Source: GCA-2711565 sp963664245
GTDB lineage: Bacteria; Bacteroidota; Bacteroidia; Bacteroidales; GCA-2711565
Assembly (NCBI GenBank): GCA_963664245.1
Contig: OY760934.1
Coordinates: forward strand, 1,364,001 to 1,428,000
Length of the DNA: 64,000 nucleotides
Direction: 5' to 3'
Shown here: positions 26,504 to 34,925 of the stretch, piece by piece
How positions within the stretch are numbered: position 1 is the first letter of the stretch
How the letters are laid out: every line of letters begins with the position of its first letter
Notes under the pieces: generated by a model
What the model was told of the DNA's origin: nothing
The model's database searches: none
Seen by the model: the letters and a program-made list of their open reading frames with translations, nothing else
Position numbers and translations under genes: made by a program

Positions 26504-26514
26504 TTTGGTGACAA
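26504..26514 (-). promoter_or_regulatory. TTGTCACCAAA element before the ABC operon of cassette A
   Basis: On the minus strand TTGTCACCAAA ends exactly 50 bases before the ATPase ATG. The same word at the same distance precedes the cassette B ATPase (62104-62113). It resembles an ECF-type -35 box. No matching element precedes the third ABC copy. Confidence 0.5.
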
Positions 26515-26581
26515 AGCAATAGATGTTTCCTTTAAATAGGGTTGTTTTTCGGTGAAGGGTTAAGAGTTTTTAGCTTTTTAA

Positions 26582-26603
26582 GAGGCTGCCTTTTGGCAGC
26601 CTC
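26582..26603 (-). terminator. Hairpin between SusD and the ABC operon (cassette A)
   Basis: GAGGCTGCC and GGCAGCCTC pair perfectly around TTTT. It lies 35 bases after the SusD stop codon and would end or reduce the SusCD transcript before the ABC genes. The T-rich flank is on the plus strand, so it is not a textbook terminator for the minus strand. Confidence 0.6.
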
Positions 26604-26637
26604 CTCTTTTTTCCTTTATTAATCAATTTCCTATTGA

Positions 26638-28107
26638 TTAGTCAGTTGGGTTTTGTGGCCAATCAGGATTATAGTACAATACCTGTATGGGTATCTGAAG
26701 AGTGTATTTATTACTACCCGGAGATAAAGTGCCTATTACATTATTCCCAGCATCATACCTGTTGACTTCTGGCATACGGCCTTCGGCATCCAGCCTACGC
26801 ATATCAAACCAGCGCAAACCACAATAAGGTAATTCAAAAGCTCTCTCTTGCAATACTTTTTGCAATACTTCTTCCTGGTTAGTTGATTCAAATTTTTCGT
26901 ATCTGTAAGTAGTATCTGGAGGTATTACAGTAGTATTTATTACAAATTCCGGGAAACGGCATTTGCGCACTAAATCAAGTTCATCACAAGCTGCCTCAAG
27001 CTGATTTGCACGGGCAGCAGCTTCGGCAATGATTAAACGCATTTCAGCTACTGAAGTGCCCCAATTAGGATAAGATTCGTTGTTCCCAGACGCACCCGCT
27101 GGACGATATTGTACTGCTCCTCTTGTTGTGAAACTATAATCCCCAAGACCAGGAGGATAACCGCTTGCGGTATAAAAAAAGTTTAACCGGAAATCTGTCG
27201 TATCAAAGGATTGAAGAAAAGCAAGTGTAGGGCTTTCATGCGAAGAGTGTGAAGTACTAAGCCGTGCATAAATGGCATCTGCTCTTTTCAGCAATTGGGG
27301 AATCTCTTCAACACCAGACATTACTCTATAATCCAATATTGCACTTGGCCCGTTATCCAAAGCCAGTTGGGCATTCTGCAATGCCTTTGTATAATCACCC
27401 ATATACAGGTAAGTTCTGGCCAATACACTGTATGCCGCAGCCACACTGCCACGATAACGATTTGTACTGTTATCTCCTGGCAGATCAAGGATTGCTGCTG
27501 TAATATCCGTGATGATTTGGTTATAAATAGCCTGTACCGTACTACGATTAGGGATATCGTCTTCTATATCATTAGAAGTTACAAAAGGAACGGCCAAGTC
27601 CTGGTTTGCCGTACTTGCATCATATGATTTTCCATATAGGTTTACCAGGCTGAGGTATTCAAAGGCCCTGCCAAGCAGTGCTTCTGCCTTTAAGCTTGCT
27701 TTTTCTTCTTCCGTACCTTCCGTGGCACCATCTATTCCTTGCAGTAGTGTATTATAATAGTAGATTGGTAGGTAATAATTGCCCCATACCTGGGGTGTAG
27801 CCGTTATGTCCTCTGAAAATTGCAATTGCCAGGTATACATCCGGTTTGAAGTACCCGTGAGCGGATCCAAAATATCTGCTTTGTCCACATTATCTGCCAA
27901 GTTATTAATTTCATTTGGGAGAGATGCTTCAATTTCGCTACTGTTCAACCATTGGTCATAATCCCTTACCGTTTCTAATAATCGTTTTCCCTTAGGCTTT
28001 ACATCTAAATATTGATCACAGGAAGCCAGTGCAAGTGCAAAAAACAAAACAGGGATAAAGAATTTATAAATAAAATTTTTCATTGTTCTTGATTTTTTCA
28101 TTTTCAT
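26638..28107 (-). CDS. SusD/RagB family lipoprotein (cassette A)
   Basis: 489 residues with the ATG at 28107; the internal Met9 (MKNFIYKFFIPVLFFALALASC) gives the best lipoprotein signal, while MKKSRTMK is also conserved in the cassette B copy. Lipidated Cys at 30 in this numbering, then DQYLDVKPKG. Core motifs LLGRAFEYLSLVNLYGKSYD, YSVLARTYLYMGDYTKALQNAQLALDNG and ELPYCGLRWFDMRRLDAEGRMPEV are typical. It is closely related along its whole length to the SusD at 60512-61960. It follows the SusC gene by five bases. Confidence 0.95.
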   Translation of the reverse strand: MKMKKSRTMKNFIYKFFIPVLFFALALASCDQYLDVKPKGKRLLETVRDYDQWLNSSEIEASLPNEINNLADNVDKADILDPLTGTSNRMYTWQLQFSEDITATPQVWGNYYLPIYYYNTLLQGIDGATEGTEEEKASLKAEALLGRAFEYLSLVNLYGKSYDASTANQDLAVPFVTSNDIEDDIPNRSTVQAIYNQIITDITAAILDLPGDNSTNRYRGSVAAAYSVLARTYLYMGDYTKALQNAQLALDNGPSAILDYRVMSGVEEIPQLLKRADAIYARLSTSHSSHESPTLAFLQSFDTTDFRLNFFYTASGYPPGLGDYSFTTRGAVQYRPAGASGNNESYPNWGTSVAEMRLIIAEAAARANQLEAACDELDLVRKCRFPEFVINTTVIPPDTTYRYEKFESTNQEEVLQKVLQERAFELPYCGLRWFDMRRLDAEGRMPEVNRYDAGNNVIGTLSPGSNKYTLQIPIQVLYYNPDWPQNPTD

Positions 28108-28112
28108 AAAAA

Positions 28113-31100
28113 TTAGAAATTAACATATAGGCCAACCGTATAAGTAGGGGTCAGATAAGATTTGGCATAACTGCCCGTGGCTACACTGTAATTATATTTA
28201 TTGAACCCTACAGTGAACAGGTTAGATGCCTGTGCCCTTAATTCGAGGTTAGAAAGGCCTATTCTTTTAATCAGTTTACTGTTCCGGAAACTGTAAGAAG
28301 CCGTGAAATCCCCCAAAGTAAGATAGGCTCCGCTAACGGTATATTTATCAGAAGCATCAAGATATTCATACCCCCTGCTATAAGCAGTGGTTGATATTGA
28401 TGGCAACTTATCGGGATCTGCTTCATCTCCAGGTTCTTTCCAGTAATTACCGGCTCCTTCCAATGGCCGGCCATCACCCGGATCCGGTGCTTCTGCCCTA
28501 ACTTTGAAACCACCGTAAAAGTTGAACATGCAATAGGCATAAAAATTTCCGATATCCACCCGGTTGCTTAATCCTATGTTAACAGAAGGTATAGAACTTC
28601 CGGCATAGTCAACATAACTTTTAGGATAACCATAATCAAATTCTTGAGCCTCTCCGTTTTCATCGTAAATTAACAGTTTTCCCTCGGAGTTAAGACCAGC
28701 ATAACGGCAGGTAAACATAGCTCCCACAGCATATCCTTCTAAGTAGCTGGGGCTGCCAAGATAAGAAGTAAATCTATCTTCATATACGCCTGGATGATAT
28801 ACCTTTAACACTTTACTCTTATTACAGGAAAACACCAAACCGGTATTCCAGTTAAAATTTTTACGGGTGATCCAGTCGGCATGTAAAGTGATTTCCAATC
28901 CAGTGTTACGGATTGAAGCCTGGTTTATTATTGCAGACGGTTTCCCCACTTTTGTTATATCAATTGGGTTACTTGCAAGGATATCCGTACTTTTTTTGAC
29001 ATAATAATCAATACTACCTGTAATATTTTTAAAGATAGAATAGTCCAATCCCACATTAAAGTTGTAGGTTTGTTCCCAGCGCAAACCGCTGTTGGCTGGA
29101 GTTGAAAGTGTGAGCATGGAAAAAATTTCCGATGAGGTTAAATAATTAAGAGCGTCGTAGGCAATTACCCGGGGTAAAGCATTTTTGGCCACGTTACCAT
29201 TAAAGCCATAAGCCATCCTCAACTTTAAGGATTTAACCCACTCTGTATTCTGCATAAAATTTTCTTTGTGAATATTCCAGCCAGCTCCTAGCGAAAATAG
29301 AGGTTTGTATTGGTATTTGGGATTGGTACCAAACAAATTAGACTGGTCAATACGAAAACTTCCCGTAAAGGAGTATTTTCCCTTATAAGCATATACTACG
29401 TTCGAATAAACGGAAACATAACGGTCATCTACATATCCCTGCTTGAATAAATTGTCGTATGATACCGTGGGGTTGTTTCCTGCATAGGAACCCACTTCTA
29501 AAGCTTCATAATTGACGGGCTGGTGTAATAAAGTCTGGTCACTGTAGCCAAAATAAGCTGTTAAACTTGACTTATCAAGCACATTCCTTACTTCCCCACC
29601 AAATATCAGGTTAAGTGAGTGATTTTTATTGATCTGTTTGTCATAGTTCATCTGGGCACGCAAAGTATACCCCTCCCTGCTGCTTATCTGCTGCCGCAAA
29701 AAGCTGCCTTCAGGAATTTGGGAAACAAGCCCGTCAGGAGTGTCTAGAATATAGTGGTTTATATATTGGTGAACCTCCGATGAATTCTCACTGGCAAGGT
29801 GTTTTATGTCTGTATGGGAGTTTTCATACACTCCTCCAAAATGAAGGGAAAATCCATTCCCTATGTCATAATGGAAGTTAGCGGTGATACGGTTATTAAG
29901 GGTATGGGTTTTATCACTGACCTCGTTGATATCCACTAATGGGTAATACATATTATCCAGCAACCCTATAGCCATAAGTGCTTCATTATAATAGGTGGTT
30001 CCACAGGATCCGTTAAATATAGAAAGTGGATTTCCATTTTCATCCTCGAAACGTTCGTAAGGATACGCGCTGTTGACACCCGGGACGGATACCGAACTTG
30101 ATTTTATTTTCTGAAAATCAGTAGTTAATTCCAATGAAAAACGTTTTGAAAAATTTATCGTACTACGGCCGGAAAGCATAAAAGAGCTATTGTCATTTTT
30201 GATTTCCGATAAATCACTATCCGTATAATTGGCGGTGATATAATATGATGCATTCTCGTTGCCACCTGAAACATCAAGGTTATAGGTTTGGGTAACGGCT
30301 GTGCGTAAAAACAAGCGTCCATAATCATTGATGTTGTTATAGGAGGCCAGTTCCTCAAACTCTTGGTCGGCTTGTTCTGGTGTAATCACATGGGCAGCCT
30401 CCCGTGCCAGTATAGTGTACGGGGGCGGTCCCGACATAAAAGCACCATAAACAGGATTTGTCATATACATCCATCTATAAGAGGGGAAATTAGTACCATG
30501 ATAAGAGCGATAAAAATCAAGGTGTATTGCAGAACCATCCTCATCCCAGCGATAGCGGTCATAATTTTCTTTAGGGGTAAAAGCTGTCGTGGCCCGGAAA
30601 TTAACAACCGGTTTTCCGGCTTTGGCTTTTTTTCGCTCGATCACGATGACCCCATTTGATGAACGAACCCCATAGATTGTTGCTGCAGCGGCATCTTTTA
30701 ATACGGTAACTGATTCAATTTCGTTGGGATTGATCATGTCGAGTGAAAGTTCTGTAGGGTAGCCATCTATTACTATCAATGGGTTTTTATCTCCATTAAT
30801 AGTAGAAATACCACGTATCTGAAAAAGACTGTTTCCTTCAAATTCAATATCATTATTAATAAGCAAACCAGGAATCCTATTCTCAAGACTGGTTAAAAAA
30901 TCAGTGGTATTGATACGGGTATCATACTCTTTTACCTGCATGGTAGCGATACTCCCTGTACTTTGTTCGGGTTTAATTAACTGATAACCGGTACTGATTA
31001 CAGCTACTTCGCCCAATTCCATGGCTGCTTCCTGCATTACCACATTAATTTCCAGGTCTTCAGGAGAAACAGCAATCTCCTGTTTATGGAAGCCCATAAA

Positions 31101-31616
31101 ACTAAAAACCAAAACAGTCCCTTCTGGAACTTTAATGGCAAAATTTCCATTGGCATCAGTAGTAGTTCCTTTGGTTGTACCTTTAATTAAAACGGTAGCA
31201 CTCGGTAAAGGCAGTCCATTTCCCTCGGTTACTTTCCCTTTAACAGAAAACCCTTGGGGTTCATCTTTTTTAGTTTTTGAGAAAATGATTAATCCATCTT
31301 TGACTTCATAGGAATAGCCTTGAGGGACAATGGTTTTGTCAATAACTTCCAACACAGTTACATTTTTTCCTGTAAAATCAATTTTTTTTGTACCCTTAAA
31401 TAAATCGGAGCGATACAAGAATTTAACACTTGCTTTTTCTTTTAACAATTCGAGCAGTTTTTCAACTTTTTGTTGCTTAACATCAATGTCAAACCGCTCA
31501 TTTTGAGCCATCGCTGAAAAACACATTGTACTGAAAACTATCAATAATAAGGTAATTTTCATAGCATTCAGTTTCATTTTTCCTCTACAATAAAAGAGGT
31601 TTCTTCTTTTTTTCAT
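28113..31616 (-). CDS. SusC/RagA TonB-dependent receptor with STN signalling domain (cassette A)
   Basis: 1167 residues. Signal peptide to about 38 (MKITLLLIVFSTMCFSAMAQ), STN domain ~41-112 (VEKLLELLKEKASVKFLY), carboxypeptidase-regulatory-like domain ~124-195 (GKVTEGNGLPLPSATVLIKG), plug ~200-335 (ELGEVAVISTGYQLIKPEQS; IESVTVLKDAAAATIYGVRS), then the barrel, ending in YTVGLYVNF. The STN domain indicates cell-surface signalling to FecR, whose gene is 85 bases upstream. From the carboxypeptidase-like domain on it is closely similar to the cassette B SusC, while the STN domain is not. Energy comes from TonB-ExbBD; the ligand is unknown. Confidence 0.95.
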   Translation of the reverse strand: MKKRRNLFYCRGKMKLNAMKITLLLIVFSTMCFSAMAQNERFDIDVKQQKVEKLLELLKEKASVKFLYRSDLFKGTKKIDFTGKNVTVLEVIDKTIVPQGYSYEVKDGLIIFSKTKKDEPQGFSVKGKVTEGNGLPLPSATVLIKGTTKGTTTDANGNFAIKVPEGTVLVFSFMGFHKQEIAVSPEDLEINVVMQEAAMELGEVAVISTGYQLIKPEQSTGSIATMQVKEYDTRINTTDFLTSLENRIPGLLINNDIEFEGNSLFQIRGISTINGDKNPLIVIDGYPTELSLDMINPNEIESVTVLKDAAAATIYGVRSSNGVIVIERKKAKAGKPVVNFRATTAFTPKENYDRYRWDEDGSAIHLDFYRSYHGTNFPSYRWMYMTNPVYGAFMSGPPPYTILAREAAHVITPEQADQEFEELASYNNINDYGRLFLRTAVTQTYNLDVSGGNENASYYITANYTDSDLSEIKNDNSSFMLSGRSTINFSKRFSLELTTDFQKIKSSSVSVPGVNSAYPYERFEDENGNPLSIFNGSCGTTYYNEALMAIGLLDNMYYPLVDINEVSDKTHTLNNRITANFHYDIGNGFSLHFGGVYENSHTDIKHLASENSSEVHQYINHYILDTPDGLVSQIPEGSFLRQQISSREGYTLRAQMNYDKQINKNHSLNLIFGGEVRNVLDKSSLTAYFGYSDQTLLHQPVNYEALEVGSYAGNNPTVSYDNLFKQGYVDDRYVSVYSNVVYAYKGKYSFTGSFRIDQSNLFGTNPKYQYKPLFSLGAGWNIHKENFMQNTEWVKSLKLRMAYGFNGNVAKNALPRVIAYDALNYLTSSEIFSMLTLSTPANSGLRWEQTYNFNVGLDYSIFKNITGSIDYYVKKSTDILASNPIDITKVGKPSAIINQASIRNTGLEITLHADWITRKNFNWNTGLVFSCNKSKVLKVYHPGVYEDRFTSYLGSPSYLEGYAVGAMFTCRYAGLNSEGKLLIYDENGEAQEFDYGYPKSYVDYAGSSIPSVNIGLSNRVDIGNFYAYCMFNFYGGFKVRAEAPDPGDGRPLEGAGNYWKEPGDEADPDKLPSISTTAYSRGYEYLDASDKYTVSGAYLTLGDFTASYSFRNSKLIKRIGLSNLELRAQASNLFTVGFNKYNYSVATGSYAKSYLTPTYTVGLYVNF

Positions 31617-31660
31617 AAATTTGTAATGTTAAAGGTTAAACTTATAGTTTAGCTATTTCT

Positions 31661-31694
31661 GAGTGGGTAGATGTTCGCCAACGGATACCCACTC
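31661..31694 (-). promoter_or_regulatory. Stem-loop between FecR and SusC (cassette A)
   Basis: GAGTGGGTA (31661-31669) and TACCCACTC (31686-31694) form a perfect 9-base stem with a 16-base loop right after the FecR stop. No T-run follows on the minus strand. A similar hairpin occupies the same junction in cassette B. Confidence 0.6.
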
Positions 31695-31701
31695 TTTATT
31701 T

Positions 31702-32874
31702 TTAATAAATAATTATTTGCCCATTTACCAGTTTAAATTTCACTTCGTTTGTTTTCTCTATTACTTCCAAAACACTTTCAAAATTTTGCACACGGTCAAT
31801 TTCGCCTGTAAATAATATATTTTTCTTCTCGGAATCTTTAAACACAACATCAACATCATACCATCTCGAAAAAGTTTTCATAATATCTTCCAGGCTTTTA
31901 TTTTTAAACAGGTAAGAATCATTTACCCAGGAAATATAATACTCGACATCTACTTTGGTTTTAAAAGCACTCTGTTTAAGCGGTGAATACGAAAGCTGGG
32001 TTCCCGGTTCAAGATAAAAAGATTCTGAAGACACTGCACCTGTTTCAACTTTTACTTTTCCTTCCACCAAGGTTACACATTGATACTCGTCATCATCGTA
32101 AGAAGAAATATTGAAAGTGGTTCCAAGAACCTCAACCAGCTGGTTGTTGATTTTAACTTTAAACGGCCGGTTTATATCCTTAGCCACCTGAAAATAAGCT
32201 TCCCCCTTTAATTCTACGATTCTTTCCTCGCCGGGAAGAAATATGGAAGGGTATGTAATTTTCGTTTCCGAGTTAAGCCATATTTTTGTACTGTCTTGCA
32301 GCACCAAAAAATATTTACCGCCACGCGGAATCTCCAAATTATGAATCTCAGGGACTAATTGATCTTCAAGTTTGGCAGCACTATAAACCAATTCCAAATT
32401 GGAGTTTAACACCTTTGCTCCTCCCATGGTATCAATAAAAGAAGTGCCTTCAATTAATTTTATTTCTTTATTGTTCCCTGTTTTTAAAATTGCCAGGCTT
32501 TTACCGGGAGGAATTTGGATATCGACCCTGTCCGCAAAACTTTTCTCATCAAGATCATTAAATATCAAAAAGACACCCAAAACAGCTGCAATAAGAAATA
32601 CCGCTGCAACCGAAGCTACTCTTGATAGCCTGTATGTTTTCTTTTGGGAAGGATTTTTAAGTTTACCTTCCAATACTTTCCAGGCAACATTCGAATCAAT
32701 TTGTTTTGCATTTACAACTTTGTTTTCTTTATAGTAATAAAGAACCTTATGAAAATATTCTTCATGCCGGGGATCTTGGTTAATCCACCTCTCAAGATAT
32801 TGCTCTTCCCTGGAAGTTAAGGAAGCATTCAGCTTTCGCCAGATGAGTTCAAAATCAATACCTTCTAATTGCAT
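31702..32874 (-). CDS. FecR-type anti-sigma factor / sigma regulator (cassette A)
   Basis: 390 residues. The cytoplasmic N-terminal part (~1-80) binds the sigma factor; one membrane helix follows (VASVAAVFLIAAVLGVFLIF, ~85-105). The periplasmic FecR domain has IEIPRGGKYFLVLQDSTKIW, ELKGEAYFQV and EVLGTTFNISSY; the C-terminal DUF4974-like part (~315-390) has SLEDIMKTFSRWYDVDVVF and would contact the STN domain of SusC. It relays ligand binding by SusC to the ECF sigma encoded upstream. Its N-terminal half shows little likeness to the cassette B FecR although the receptors are nearly the same. Confidence 0.93.
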   Translation of the reverse strand: MQLEGIDFELIWRKLNASLTSREEQYLERWINQDPRHEEYFHKVLYYYKENKVVNAKQIDSNVAWKVLEGKLKNPSQKKTYRLSRVASVAAVFLIAAVLGVFLIFNDLDEKSFADRVDIQIPPGKSLAILKTGNNKEIKLIEGTSFIDTMGGAKVLNSNLELVYSAAKLEDQLVPEIHNLEIPRGGKYFLVLQDSTKIWLNSETKITYPSIFLPGEERIVELKGEAYFQVAKDINRPFKVKINNQLVEVLGTTFNISSYDDDEYQCVTLVEGKVKVETGAVSSESFYLEPGTQLSYSPLKQSAFKTKVDVEYYISWVNDSYLFKNKSLEDIMKTFSRWYDVDVVFKDSEKKNILFTGEIDRVQNFESVLEVIEKTNEVKFKLVNGQIIIY

Positions 32875-32901
32875 AATAATGAATTTTAAGTGTGCACATT
32901 A

Positions 32902-32933
32902 TTATGACAAGTGAGTTTAGCTTTGGGTGACAA
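32902..32933 (-). promoter_or_regulatory. Candidate ECF promoter of FecR (cassette A)
   Basis: On the minus strand TTGTCACCC (32933-32925) is followed 17 bases later by TCATAA (32907-32902), 27 bases before the FecR ATG. A like arrangement, TTCACCC and TCATAA 18 bases apart, precedes the FecR gene at 50030. It fits an ECF-sigma-dependent site between the sigma and FecR genes. Confidence 0.45.
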
Positions 32934-32979
32934 GATTTCGGCAAGAAAAAGAGCAGGGAAAAGCTCAATTTATCCAGGA

Positions 32980-33534
32980 TTAGAGTATAAACATAATACC
33001 TGTAACTAAGAAAAGTTTTTCCCTAATCTTATCTTTTGCTCTTTTTAATTGAGTTTTAACTGTATTTACAGATAGGTTTAATTTTTCGGCAATCTCGGCT
33101 TGTTTAAGTCCTTCAATATACTTCATTCGCATAATTTTAGACATTTGAGGAGGAAGTTGATCAATTACCTGTTTAATTTGTTCCAGCAATTCAGGATCAT
33201 AAAATGTAGACTCATCACCCGAATCAAGCATTGCTTCTACATAAATGATATTTTTTTCATCCTTTACTTTCAGGCTTTTTAAATAATTTATACACCGGTT
33301 TTTTAAAGACTGGTAAAAATAAGCCTTGATTGAAGTATGAATATTCAATTTTTGGGCATTATCCCAGATGTACACATACAAATCCTGTACGATATCTTCA
33401 CTGGCTTGCTGATCATACAAATATTTATTTGCAAAATAAACAAGGTGTTCGTAATACTCAGAAAACAAAGATTCGTAAACAGCTTTATTTCCTTTTCTTA
33501 TCTCATTAAATAATATCTGATCCTCAAAGTTCAT
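32980..33534 (-). CDS. ECF RNA polymerase sigma factor (cassette A)
   Basis: 184 residues. Region 2 at ~10-80 (YLYDQQASEDIVQDLYVYIWDNAQKL, core-binding and -10 recognition) and region 4 at ~120-175 (LPPQMSKIMRMKYIEGLKQAEIAEKLNLSVNTVKTQLKRAKDKI, the helix-turn-helix for the -35 box), joined without region 3, as in ECF factors. It pairs with the FecR gene 105 bases downstream and is the likely activator of cassette A. Confidence 0.95.
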   Translation of the reverse strand: MNFEDQILFNEIRKGNKAVYESLFSEYYEHLVYFANKYLYDQQASEDIVQDLYVYIWDNAQKLNIHTSIKAYFYQSLKNRCINYLKSLKVKDEKNIIYVEAMLDSGDESTFYDPELLEQIKQVIDQLPPQMSKIMRMKYIEGLKQAEIAEKLNLSVNTVKTQLKRAKDKIREKLFLVTGIMFIL

Positions 33535-33596
33535 GGCATTTCATGAACAAATAAACAAAAAAATTGAATATGTTAAACAAATTCCAAACACTCCAA

Positions 33597-34922
33597 CTAT
33601 TTCTCCCCCCTAATAATCTCCAATATTTTTTCATTTTGGATGATGACCATCCCGTGTCGGTCATCGGTAATGCCGTCTTCCAGTTTGTAGGGATAAGTCG
33701 GTACCGGGCCCTTCATCACCGTGGGAAGGTACTTGAAAAACAGCCCCGGGTTTTTACTCAATGCCTGGCCGGCCTCCATGATGTGCGTCGAGACGATAAA
33801 CGTGCCCTTGCGCTTTGAAAAAGCATCGATAATGGACACCGTACCGTCGTAAGCGTCCTTTACATTGGTGCCCTTGAACAGCTCGTCAAAGATGATCACC
33901 AGTTGTTTCTCCGAAGCAACTTCTTCCGCCACGTGTTTTACCCTTAATACCTCCGCATAAAAGTGGCTGTAGCCCATGGCCAAATTGTCCGGCACGTTGA
34001 TCGAGGTATAGATGCCCTCGTGCACCGAAAAAACCATTTCTTTGGCCGCTACCGGGAACCCCATGTGCGCCAGGTAGACCGCTACCGAAAACGATTTCAT
34101 GAACGTGGACTTGCCCGCCATATTCGCCCCCGTGAGGAAGAAAACGTTCTGGCTGCCACCGATCTTGATGTCATTGTCAACCGCACCCGCAATCATCGGG
34201 TGGTAAAAACCCTTCAGCTCGATCACTTTTTCTTCTTTCGCAACCGCCCTCGCATACGTAAAGCCCCGTTCCCGGGAAACATCAGAAACCGCGACATAAA
34301 CGTCCATCTCAAAGATCTCCGTGAGCAGTTCTTCGATCTCTTTGTTCAACAATCCCCGGAAGACATAATCCATCGTAAGCACCTTGGCGAATGTTAAAGG
34401 GGACTGCCCGGTGTGAGCGTAAGCCTGTTCAAACTTTTTATGGTTCAAAAGGGCTGCGATCTTTTCTGCCTTTTCTTTGTAAGGCGTGTTCTGTGATTCT
34501 ACCACAAGGGTTTTCGCCACTTCTTTCAGCCGGTCAAACACCGCGATGGTTGTTTCCAGCCCCTCACGGATGAACCCGTATTCCTTTTCCTTGGCAATAA
34601 AGTTCATGAACTTTAAGCGGCACAGGCCCATCCCCGCTACAAAACGGTTTTTAGGCCCTGTGTTCCTCAGGTAGTTTTCTACCAACTCGTATTCTTCCTT
34701 GCTAAACGGAAGCGATATCTTGGCTTTCTGGAAAAACGAAATGGTCCCACTGCGCTGGTTGATCGCTCCTTCGTCCGTCAACGGGTGGTTGAACATCTTC
34801 TCCAATAACCGCCCGCCACCGCTGGTGACCGTATGGTTGAACAGGCTGATGATCGAGTTGTTTTTAAAACGGCCCAACAAGTTCAAGTCGTCCAGGGTCT
34901 GTCTGTCTGTTACAAATTCCAT
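33597..34922 (-). CDS. MutS-like ATPase, short form, copy 1
   Basis: 441 residues. The C-terminal ~200 residues are a MutS domain-V ATPase: Walker A TGANMAGKST (264-273), Walker B LVIIFDELFKGT with Asp346-Glu347, and STHIMEAGQAL with the His of the H-loop. Residues ~1-240 are a helical core/lever region; the mismatch-recognition and connector domains of true MutS are absent, as is the SMR domain of MutS2. The function is therefore not standard mismatch repair; binding of branched or structured DNA is possible. It starts three bases after the stop of a related gene. GC is well above its neighbours (33 of 60 in 34081-34140). Confidence 0.85.
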   Translation of the reverse strand: MEFVTDRQTLDDLNLLGRFKNNSIISLFNHTVTSGGGRLLEKMFNHPLTDEGAINQRSGTISFFQKAKISLPFSKEEYELVENYLRNTGPKNRFVAGMGLCRLKFMNFIAKEKEYGFIREGLETTIAVFDRLKEVAKTLVVESQNTPYKEKAEKIAALLNHKKFEQAYAHTGQSPLTFAKVLTMDYVFRGLLNKEIEELLTEIFEMDVYVAVSDVSRERGFTYARAVAKEEKVIELKGFYHPMIAGAVDNDIKIGGSQNVFFLTGANMAGKSTFMKSFSVAVYLAHMGFPVAAKEMVFSVHEGIYTSINVPDNLAMGYSHFYAEVLRVKHVAEEVASEKQLVIIFDELFKGTNVKDAYDGTVSIIDAFSKRKGTFIVSTHIMEAGQALSKNPGLFFKYLPTVMKGPVPTYPYKLEDGITDDRHGMVIIQNEKILEIIRGEK

Positions 34923-34925
34923 GTC